Assembly: GCF_017894385.1 (NCBI RefSeq)
Contig: NZ_CP059560.1
Span: forward strand, 1,860,001-1,924,000
Direction: 5' to 3'
DNA: 64,000 nt
Source of the DNA: Aromatoleum petrolei
GTDB taxonomy: Bacteria > Pseudomonadota > Gammaproteobacteria > Burkholderiales > Rhodocyclaceae
Both the position numbers and the translations under genes were made by a program. This document shows positions 17,570 through 24,338 of the stretch, piece by piece. Positions within the stretch are counted from its first letter, which is position 1. The number at the start of each line of letters is the position of its first letter. The notes under the pieces were generated by a model. It had not been told where the DNA came from and searched no databases. It saw only the letters and a program-made list of their open reading frames with translations.

Positions 17570-19717
17570 ATGAAGGATTACTCACCCAATCGACGCATCG
17601 AACAGGCACGCCGCAACGGCGACGTCGTGCGTACGACCACCACGGTCCCGAAAGCTGCCGCGGCCGAGGCACGCGTCAGGATGCCGCGCCCCATGCCCGG
17701 CGTCATCATTCTGGTACACGGCGTCAATGACGTCGGCGAAGCCTACGCCACCCAGGCACGCGGTCTGTGCGCAGGCTTGAATCAACGACTCGGACGCACA
17801 GACCTAACCCCGGGTGACTGGGACACGCCCAAGGCCTGCCCCCAGAATCGCGCCGCCAGCTACCAGCGTCGTGCCAACAGTCAGGGCTACAACTCGATTA
17901 TCCCCTTCTATTGGGGTTATCGACCGGTCGACGAGGCCACCTACGCCGCCGACCAGGCTCGCTACCGCGAAGAGCTCCGCCGACGTGGGCCGGCGGGCGC
18001 GGACGCTCCCTACGATGCCTACTACATCGAAGGCCGCAATGACCCGAAACGCGGTTACGAGAATGTCGACTGCTTCAACAACCGTCTCGACGAGCACTTC
18101 GCCAAGAACGGCGGAGTCTTCGCCAACGCCACGACCACCCTCATCGATATGTGGGGGCCGGGCGGCGACATTCTCGGCCTCGCCCGCTGGGCCTCCCGCC
18201 ATGTCGGCGACGATCTCAGCCACCCGGTGTATGAGAATCCGCACCGCATTTACTTCATCCACGCAGCGCAGCGACTGGCAAACCTTATCGCCAAGATACG
18301 TGGTGAGCAGCAGACCGAGAACGATTCCATCAACATCGTCGCCCACAGCCAGGGCACACTGGTGGCGCTGCTCGCCAATTTCCTCGTGACGCAGGCGACT
18401 CCGGCGAGACGCCCCGCCGATTGCCTGATCCTCAATCATTCGCCCTACAGCCTGGAGACACCCCGTCTCGAGGGGATGCAGTCCTTCGGCCCGCAGCAGT
18501 CGCAGCGCGCCCGCACCGAGACCCTCGCCAATCTGTGCCGGCTCATCGACGCGCAGCGCATGCCCGGCCCTGCCGCCACGCAACTCGCCGCAGGCGGCAT
18601 CGCCAGCCGTGCCGCCGCCGCGATCGTCGCCCACATGCGCGACAACCACGGCAAGGTATTCAACTACTTCTGCCCGCACGACATGACCGTGTCGCTGCGG
18701 AACGTGAAGGGCATCGGCTGGCAGGGAGTCCCCCCGGAGGTCGCCGAACGGCTCGGCCCCGCCTTCGCGCAGCGCATCTTCCTGCATGGCCGCCCGCTTC
18801 ACACCCCGCCGGGACGGATCGATCTGCCGGATCTGCAGCGCAAGGGGGCCAAGTCGGTAGCCACCAACGCCGATATTCCTACCGGCGCCCCGCGCGACAT
18901 CAACGCTCCGGGGCTTCCGGATTTCGGTTATACGTTCGCCCTGCCGGCCGGCTGCACAACGCTCGGCCCCTCCGACTGGGACGTTTTCGCGGCTGCGGCC
19001 GCCGAGACTGGCAACAATCTGATTACTGAACCCCGCCCGATACCCGATCCGCGCCACGGCATCCCGCCCACGCTGCCCGGACGCACTCATGAACTGCCGC
19101 CTCACGAACTCGCAACAGTCGAGGCCGCCTTCACGGCACAGGGCAAACCCTGGCGACTGACGCGGGCGATCAAGGCAGGTGACGGCCTGGTCATCACCCG
19201 CTACATGAGCAACGAGGAGTTGCGCGAAAAGGCCCGCACCACGACAACGGAGATTTCCAACCACTCCGCGATCGTGCTCGATGAGAATGCCGCGCGCTGC
19301 GCCACGTCCTTCGACCTGGCAGTCGGGCGCTGCTGCAGCTACGACGAGGGCAAGGTGGACGGCGGGCCGTTCTGGCAGGAATTACTAAGGCTGGCGGACT
19401 GGCGCTTCAGCGCAGTCAAGGAGGATCGCGACTATTACACCAAAGGCCTCTTGCCGAAGGCAATCAAAGACCAGATGAACAAACCTTCGGCCATTTCCGG
19501 CATCGTCAACGTAAGTACAGCGACAAATTCTTCCAGCCGTGCGCTGATGGAGATCGATGAACGCATCGCCCGCCTCGAACGCGAGCGCGGCCGGTGGTCG
19601 CCACGCGAATGGGACGAGCTGATGCGGGATCTGCAGCGCGAACGGCACACGCTGGAACAAATGCACGATAACGCCCGGCGCGAGCAATCGCTTTTCCCCG
19701 TCGCCCACGGACAATGA
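17570..19717 (+). CDS. Probable T6SS lipase effector, Tle3-like alpha/beta hydrolase
   Basis: Predicted antibacterial phospholipase delivered by the adjacent VgrG. The 715-residue protein opens its hydrolase fold with IILVHGVND (about residues 45-53), where HG forms the oxyanion side, and carries the nucleophile elbow AHSQG at residues 258-262 with Ser260; the usual first glycine of GxSxG is alanine. The long C-terminal half (about 420-700), ending in a charged helical stretch, resembles the DUF3274 region of Tle3 effectors. There is no signal peptide, as expected for T6SS cargo. It lies 14 bases after vgrG and 10 bases before a membrane-anchored protein that fits the immunity role. Family assignment rests on motifs and context. 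Confidence 0.78.
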   Translation: MKDYSPNRRIEQARRNGDVVRTTTTVPKAAAAEARVRMPRPMPGVIILVHGVNDVGEAYATQARGLCAGLNQRLGRTDLTPGDWDTPKACPQNRAASYQRRANSQGYNSIIPFYWGYRPVDEATYAADQARYREELRRRGPAGADAPYDAYYIEGRNDPKRGYENVDCFNNRLDEHFAKNGGVFANATTTLIDMWGPGGDILGLARWASRHVGDDLSHPVYENPHRIYFIHAAQRLANLIAKIRGEQQTENDSINIVAHSQGTLVALLANFLVTQATPARRPADCLILNHSPYSLETPRLEGMQSFGPQQSQRARTETLANLCRLIDAQRMPGPAATQLAAGGIASRAAAAIVAHMRDNHGKVFNYFCPHDMTVSLRNVKGIGWQGVPPEVAERLGPAFAQRIFLHGRPLHTPPGRIDLPDLQRKGAKSVATNADIPTGAPRDINAPGLPDFGYTFALPAGCTTLGPSDWDVFAAAAAETGNNLITEPRPIPDPRHGIPPTLPGRTHELPPHELATVEAAFTAQGKPWRLTRAIKAGDGLVITRYMSNEELREKARTTTTEISNHSAIVLDENAARCATSFDLAVGRCCSYDEGKVDGGPFWQELLRLADWRFSAVKEDRDYYTKGLLPKAIKDQMNKPSAISGIVNVSTATNSSSRALMEIDERIARLERERGRWSPREWDELMRDLQRERHTLEQMHDNARREQSLFPVAHGQ

Positions 19718-19727
19718 AGGACTCGCC

Positions 19728-20543
19728 GTGAACACTGCACTGATGTGGTCGATCCCCGCCTGGACGCTCGCGCTCGCCGTGACTTGCGTACTGCTCGCGC
19801 GCGGCCGCTTGAAGCCCCCCGCCCGCCTGTTCGCTGCGGCTCTTGCAGCGACCGGCCTGATCCCGCTGCTGCCCGCGAGCCACGCCGAGCCGCCGCGAAA
19901 GCCCGCGACGCAGGTCATCTATCGCTTCGACGACCACCGGCATCTGGAGTTGGAGGGATATACCTGCGAAGGCGCGATCGATTACGTGGATACCCAACGT
20001 GGAATCAGAACTCGTGTTATGCACCAGTTTGCGCAAGTGTTCCTGCCAACCTTCATTCATGCGGATAACGACGGGGATTTCATTTTTATCCCCTACGACG
20101 ATGTCTCGGCTTTCCGAGTCTCAAGAGACAACGGCGCGACCTTCGAAAACGCTCGATGGGTCGGCTCTCGCTATTTTGACGTGGAAGAAATCACCGCTCT
20201 TACCGTTGTCAAACAGCAAGCCTTCATCGAAACCAGGGACGGCCGCCTGTTCATGACCTCAAAGCCCTTCGGCGAAGGCTGGGGACGGAACGTCATCGAT
20301 CCCGTCAATGAACTCCCCACGCACGTTTTCGATCGCCTGCCCGAATTCCAGAACCTCCCGCGAAAAGTCCCCGAAGTGAAGAACTACACAGGCTGGACCG
20401 AGATGCACTGCGATCCCGATCTCGAAGGCGAGCCGATCGTGACGCCCGGCGTGCACTGGAATCGCCTGCAAGGCGAAGTGCTCGACCTCTTGGGCCGCAG
20501 CGTCGCGCTGCCGGTCACGTTGATCGCGCGGGCGATCGGTTGA
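19728..20543 (+). CDS. Probable immunity protein to the lipase effector (Tli3-like), membrane-anchored
   Basis: 271 residues with two hydrophobic N-terminal segments (about 8-24 and 34-50) that would anchor it or form a signal, followed by a soluble domain likely to face the periplasm. Since Tle lipases attack membranes from the periplasm, that is where immunity is needed. The soluble part has aromatic/acidic patches (FIHADNDGDFIFIPYDD, VIDPVNELPTHVFDRLPEFQNLPRKV) resembling Tli3-type immunity proteins. It follows the effector by 10 bases. Bases 19990-20250 are visibly poorer in G+C than the flanking genes, consistent with horizontal gain. The function is inferred mostly from position. Confidence 0.65.
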   Translation: MNTALMWSIPAWTLALAVTCVLLARGRLKPPARLFAAALAATGLIPLLPASHAEPPRKPATQVIYRFDDHRHLELEGYTCEGAIDYVDTQRGIRTRVMHQFAQVFLPTFIHADNDGDFIFIPYDDVSAFRVSRDNGATFENARWVGSRYFDVEEITALTVVKQQAFIETRDGRLFMTSKPFGEGWGRNVIDPVNELPTHVFDRLPEFQNLPRKVPEVKNYTGWTEMHCDPDLEGEPIVTPGVHWNRLQGEVLDLLGRSVALPVTLIARAIG

Positions 20544-20637
20544 GCGATCAGCAGTGTCCGGGAGCGTCCCCACGACCGCACGAGCTCGCGGCGCGCGTCG
20601 CCTCCCGCCAAGCCGGCACGATTGCCGCGCTCGCCCG

Positions 20638-22038
20638 TCAGCGCGACTCGAGGATCAGTCGGCCGTGGTGCGGCTGGATCGGGCGGCCGTTGCGGGCGTA
20701 GAGGCGCGCGAAGATCGCGAGTTGCTCAGACGAGAGGTAGAGCGGCTCCTTCATCACCGCCCACAGCACGCCCTCAGTGCAGGGGGGGGATTCGAGTGAG
20801 CCCATGAAGAGGTAATGCGACGAGCTTGCAGGCAGCAACTCGGCGGGGTCTATCGTGACCGTCGGTGTGTAGTCGGTGCCGCGCTCCAGTGGCAGGTTGT
20901 TCCACAGGGTCTGGATCAGCGGATGGGAACGTTCGCCGCTTTCGAGCAGCACGGCGACGATAGCGATGTTGCCGGCGGCGTTGCGGTGATGGAAATGCAC
21001 GACCATGTCGGAGGCTTGGCCGCCGACGCGTTCGACCGAGGGGCGATGGAATTCGAAGGATTCCAGCTCGTAACGCTGGCCGCGCAGCACCACGCCCATG
21101 CCCGCTCCGACGTGTACGCGTAGCGTGCGACCGGTGTCGGCGATGCGGAAACCGGTTTCGCGGTAGTCGAAGCGCGGCGCTTCGAGGTCAACTTTGATGC
21201 CGTTGCGCAGGTCGATCGGCGACTGGCGCTTGCCTTGGGCGCAGACAGCCCACTCCGGGCGCAGTGCCGCCCATTTGTCGGGGCCGGTGTCGCCTTCGTA
21301 GCTCCATTCGGGACGCCGAAGAGCGAAGTCGGGGATGGACGGCAGCCGGGACGACGTGGGCGCGAGGGCCGCAACGGTCTCGGGGGATAGTGCGGCACTT
21401 CGTCGCGATGGCAATGCTTTCTTGGCGGAGGGCGAGGATTCCGCAGGTGCGGATTTCGTCTCAGGAGCCGACGTCCGGCTCCGCGCATGGCGCGAGATGC
21501 GCTCGGTCTCGCGCGCCGGCGTATCGGCAGGCACGGCCGCCGAACGGCTGAGCGGCACAAGCGGGGCGATGCCCGCGTCGGCATTTGCAGCCTCGGCGAT
21601 CGCTGTCACGTCGCGCGCGATTTTCTTCAGATCGGAAACCGAAGGCGGTTTGCACACTTCCTGCCACAAGCGTTCGTCCACGCTGTTGCGTGCCGCCAGT
21701 ACCGGGCTCTCGTCGAGCCCGCCCTCCTCGCGCAGGACGATGTGGCGTTCGTCCATGTAGACCCGCTTTAGCGTGAAGAAGCTGCGGTTGTAGCAGTCGT
21801 AGCGGTTCAATGCCTTCACCGACGCATAGCCCTCGATCGCGGCGCGTTCGGACGAGAGCATGATGCGCGCCCACGCAACCTTCTGTCCGCCATCGGACTG
21901 GATCACGCTGGAGCGGTCGATCTCGACCGTGCGTTCGCGGTCGCGCACGACCATGTCCCAGGTCTGCTCGGCCGAGACGAGGCCCGGCAGCAGCAGGGCC
22001 GCAAGCAGTACGTAGCGGACGGGAAGGCGAGCGGTCAT
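20638..22038 (-). CDS. Secreted Adhesin_E-like / alpha-carbonic-anhydrase-like fusion, probably non-catalytic
   Basis: 466 residues from the ATG at 22036-22038 (a TTG 7 codons upstream is an alternative). A signal peptide is followed by a domain (about 24-130) resembling surface-adhesin protein E (QTWDMVVRDRERTVEIDRSSV, ALNRYDCYNRSFFTLKRVYMD). A Ser/Ala/Pro-rich linker (about 155-235) leads to an alpha-carbonic anhydrase fold (EWSYEGDTGPDKW ... QSPIDLR ... GSLESPPC). The zinc site is altered: the usual FHFH reads FEFH, so the first ligand is Glu329 while His331 and His348 remain; the gatekeeper threonine of the SLTTPP motif is Glu. Hydratase activity is therefore unlikely as predicted. It may be a surface-binding protein. 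It is convergent with the T6SS island. Confidence 0.8.
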   Translation of the reverse strand: MTARLPVRYVLLAALLLPGLVSAEQTWDMVVRDRERTVEIDRSSVIQSDGGQKVAWARIMLSSERAAIEGYASVKALNRYDCYNRSFFTLKRVYMDERHIVLREEGGLDESPVLAARNSVDERLWQEVCKPPSVSDLKKIARDVTAIAEAANADAGIAPLVPLSRSAAVPADTPARETERISRHARSRTSAPETKSAPAESSPSAKKALPSRRSAALSPETVAALAPTSSRLPSIPDFALRRPEWSYEGDTGPDKWAALRPEWAVCAQGKRQSPIDLRNGIKVDLEAPRFDYRETGFRIADTGRTLRVHVGAGMGVVLRGQRYELESFEFHRPSVERVGGQASDMVVHFHHRNAAGNIAIVAVLLESGERSHPLIQTLWNNLPLERGTDYTPTVTIDPAELLPASSSHYLFMGSLESPPCTEGVLWAVMKEPLYLSSEQLAIFARLYARNGRPIQPHHGRLILESR

Positions 22039-22093
22039 GGCGGGCAGGAAAATGGACAACGCGATGCATCGACCTTACGGTCAGATACCCCCG

Positions 22094-22130
22094 CTCGCCC
22101 TGAGCCTGTCGAAGAGCTCAGCCCGAACGG
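22094..22130. repeat. Partial REP-like element
   Basis: Carries the same TGAGCCTGTCGAAG core as 6860-6916 followed after a short turn by GCTCAGCCCGAAC, with the TGAGC/GCTCA stem intact. It lies between the divergent carbonic-anhydrase-like gene and the manganese riboswitch. Confidence 0.6.
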
Positions 22131-22273
22131 AATTTCGTAGGGATTCATAAACAGACCCGGCGATGGCCGGATCCTCCGTGGAAGGATCTTCGGCAGCAAT
22201 CCGCGAATCTTTAGCACGATCTTCTCCCCACCCTTCCCTTCGCCGCCGGCTTGCGGTTACAATCCGCGCCGTC

Positions 22274-22446
22274 ATTAGGGAGTAGCCGCCTCCGAGCCCC
22301 TCGGAGGGACCACGTCAACAAACTTGCCCGTCCGGGCATGGCGTGTTCAGTCCTCGGACCTGGCGAGACTTTTGACCGCATGCTCTCCGATTGTTCGGGC
22401 CGGGGAGGCGTGCGGTCATCGGTCATGCGCCGGCCCGGAGAACCTG
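22274..22446 (+). ncRNA. yybP-ykoY family manganese riboswitch and expression platform
   Basis: The segment starts with the conserved GGGAGTAGCCGCC block and contains the second signature loop CTGGCGAGACTTTTGACC around 22361-22378, the two hallmarks of the Mn2+-sensing yybP-ykoY aptamer, which dock side by side around the metal. Downstream, CGGGCCGG (22396-22403) is perfectly complementary to CCGGCCCG (22430-22437), which abuts the GGAGA ribosome site. This stem could hide the site when Mn is low, implying translational control. The gene that follows is a predicted Mn exporter, the usual target of this class. Confidence 0.88.
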
Positions 22447-23025
22447 ATGAACCTGCCTCTCGAAGCTTTTTCCGTCTCCACCGGCATCGTCGCGCTCGCT
22501 GAAATCGGCGACAAGACGCAGTTGCTCGCGTTCATGCTCGCCGCGCGCTTCCGCCGTCCGTGGCCGATCATCGCCGGCATCCTCGTCGCGACAATCGCGA
22601 ACCACGCCTTTGCCGGCGCGGTCGGCACCTGGGTCACGACGGTGCTGGGCCCCGACGTGCTGCGCTGGGTGCTCGGCCTGTCCTTCATCGCAATGGCTGT
22701 GTGGATGATGATCCCGGACAAGCTCGACGAGGACGGGATCACCGTGCCGAAGTTCGGCGTGTTCGCGACGACCGTCGTGGCCTTCTTCCTCGCGGAGATG
22801 GGCGACAAGACGCAGATCGCGACCGTGGCGCTCGCCGCGCAGTACGGCGCCTTCGCCGCGGTGGTCAGCGGCACGACGCTGGGGATGATGATCGCGAACG
22901 TGCCGGCCGTGCTCGCCGGCAACGGCATCGCACAGCGCCTGCCGGTGCGGCTGATCCACGGCGTGGCGGCGTCGATCTTTGCGGTGCTGGGCGTCGCGGC
23001 GCTACTCGGCTTCGGGCTGGACTGA
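22447..23025 (+). CDS. TMEM165/GDT1 (UPF0016) family manganese exporter
   Basis: Inner-membrane protein of 192 residues with six predicted helices in two repeats, each bearing the family's signature E-x-G-D-K-(S/T): AEIGDKTQLLAF near the N-terminus and AEMGDKTQIATVAL in the middle. Bacterial members of this family (MneA) export Mn2+, and eukaryotic ones move Mn or Ca. The ATG at 22447 is chosen because it follows a GGAGA site and starts the conserved MNLPLEAF; the frame is open upstream only through the riboswitch. Control by the preceding yybP-ykoY riboswitch supports Mn export over Ca transport. Confidence 0.92.
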   Translation: MNLPLEAFSVSTGIVALAEIGDKTQLLAFMLAARFRRPWPIIAGILVATIANHAFAGAVGTWVTTVLGPDVLRWVLGLSFIAMAVWMMIPDKLDEDGITVPKFGVFATTVVAFFLAEMGDKTQIATVALAAQYGAFAAVVSGTTLGMMIANVPAVLAGNGIAQRLPVRLIHGVAASIFAVLGVAALLGFGLD

Positions 23026-23386
23026 CATCCTGGCGGGTACCGCTTGCCCTCGCGAGCGTAATTGGGCTCCCCATCCGCGTTCCCTTTTCCACCTCGAGGT
23101 CAAGCCTCGTCGCGCCAGACTCCCAACGCCGACGATGGTCTGCACGGTGTATACCCGCGCGATTCAGTGGGCCCGCCGAGCGTGATCAGATCCTCAAAGG
23201 GCAGCGCCAGGGTGCATCGGCAGACGTGAGCCATTCGGCGTTGCCTCGGGACACGGGCCGCAATTGCGGCCCGTGTCGCCGTCTTGCGCGAGCGATCCGG
23301 CATCGGGGTGTTTCAGGTCGGCGAAGAGTTGAACTCCTGACGCAGCCCACTCCGGGCGATGCGCTCGAGAAAATATCCGACCAACC
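23026..23386. other. Gene-free stretch with a 28-base perfect palindrome
   Basis: No credible coding sequence. The notable element is a perfect palindrome at 23250-23277 (half-site GACACGGGCCGCAA). No T-run follows on either side, so it is not a standard intrinsic terminator, although it lies about 225 bases downstream of the Mn exporter gene and could end or process that transcript. Confidence 0.6.
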
Positions 23387-23423
23387 GAAACGTTCAACTG
23401 AACGTTCAAGCTGAACGTTCAGC
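23387..23423. promoter_or_regulatory. Cluster of TGAACGTTCA palindromes, candidate activator sites
   Basis: Three tandem copies of a 10-base palindrome: GAAACGTTCA (23387-23396, imperfect), TGAACGTTCA (23399-23408) and TGAACGTTCA (23412-23421, extended to the 14-base palindrome GCTGAACGTTCAGC). They begin 83-108 bases upstream of a sigma-54-like promoter, the normal distance for enhancer sites. Matching sites occur upstream of the heme-copper operon at 28556-28578. Confidence 0.7.
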
Positions 23424-23494
23424 GCTTAATGGCAATACGCCCATTCGGCCGCAAGCGTGAGGCGATATATTTTCAATCAGCGACTTGCGTAATC

Positions 23495-23510
23495 TGGCAT
23501 GGATTTCGCT
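23495..23510 (+). promoter_or_regulatory. Candidate sigma-54 promoter
   Basis: TGGCATGGATTTCGCT keeps the invariant GG-N10-GC and five of six bases of the -24 box TGGCAC. The closest full palindrome starts 83 bases upstream; at 28653 the equivalent distance is 84. Transcription would start near 23522, leaving about 400 bases before the first recognisable start codon at 23925. Confidence 0.55.
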
Positions 23511-23924
23511 GAGGAGCGCTACGTCGCGACGTCTTCCCTCTGGAACCGGCATCGGGTCGTGCGCGCGAAACTCCGGCAGTGGAAGCAATAGTCGAACGTT
23601 CAAACACTGCAGTTGATATCAGCACGACCATTCCGACAATTCCCGTATCTCGAACGCATCCAATTTCCGTTTTCAAGCGAGCGAAGCACTTCCTCGAATC
23701 GGGAAATCCATTTTTCGAGTGAATCATGGATTCATTCATATTGCCGTTTGCAATGAATCGATTCGCACAAATTCCCGCGAAGCCATAGTGGAATATTTAT
23801 ATTTGCGCAAACCAACATAGATCAAATTTTTCATTCATCTCCTGGCCTAGACTAAATATTGATGCAACTGAAACGCATCTTTTATATTTAAGCAGGCAAT
23901 TGCCACATCAATCAGGAGATGAAA
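23511..23924 (+). other. Long untranslated leader or small-RNA candidate region
   Basis: A 414-base AT-richer stretch without a convincing gene. It contains a further CGAACGTTCA site (23593-23602) and a hairpin at 23729-23759 with stems GATTC/GAATC and ATTGC/GCAAT around loop CGTTT. If the sigma-54 promoter at 23495 is real, this is the 5' leader of the downstream genes. The only short frames lack ribosome sites. Confidence 0.4.
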
Positions 23925-24257
23925 ATGCAGAAGCAAATTCAGTACATCGTTATCGGGCTTGCCGCCGCTCTCGGAAGCTCGTTCGCCGTCGCCGATTCTG
24001 CTTCGATGTCGGCTTCGAATACCGCGAGTGCTGCGGAACACGGCAACGTCTCCCCCGCTTCGCAGGAAACCGAGGAAACCCGCTTTTCGGGGGGATGGCG
24101 TTTCGTCGGGGGTGAGGTCGGCTGGATCCTCGAAACAGGAGCAGGTATCCGCGAAAAAGGAAGGACCCGCGCCGAAGTCCTGAAAGAACTCGCCGAATTC
24201 CAACGCAACCCCGAAGCGCAACTGCGTCATCAGAGCCTGTATCAGGGCGGTTCATGA
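23925..24257 (+). CDS. Small secreted protein of unknown function
   Basis: 110 residues starting at the ATG 23925, which has AGGAG six bases upstream; the ATG two codons earlier touches that ribosome site and is less likely. An N-terminal signal peptide (about 1-24, hydrophobic IVIGLAAALGSSFAVA) suggests export to the periplasm. The mature part is short and polar, with GGWRFVGGEVGWILE and the ending TRAEVLKELAEFQRNPEAQLRHQSLYQGG; that end recalls the R-x-x-V-x-x-E-L pattern of DUF4148-type small exported proteins of betaproteobacteria. It lies between a candidate sigma-54 promoter and the flavodiiron fusion gene (82-base gap), so co-expression under NO stress is likely. No function can be named. 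Confidence 0.7.
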   Translation: MQKQIQYIVIGLAAALGSSFAVADSASMSASNTASAAEHGNVSPASQETEETRFSGGWRFVGGEVGWILETGAGIREKGRTRAEVLKELAEFQRNPEAQLRHQSLYQGGS

Positions 24258-24338
24258 TCTCCGGGAGGAACCACGTCTTTGAGATCGACGCACCTCGCTT
24301 TTGAGGAGCGGCTACCGTGTTTGAATCAGGAGTTTGAA

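Noticed and set aside
14448..17672. A 1074-codon minus-strand frame opposite vgrG
   Set aside because: No recognisable domain, and the plus strand encodes an unmistakable VgrG; the frame is a codon-bias artefact.
20544..20637. Possible extra small gene after the immunity protein
   Set aside because: Only about 90 bases, no start with a ribosome site and no motif.
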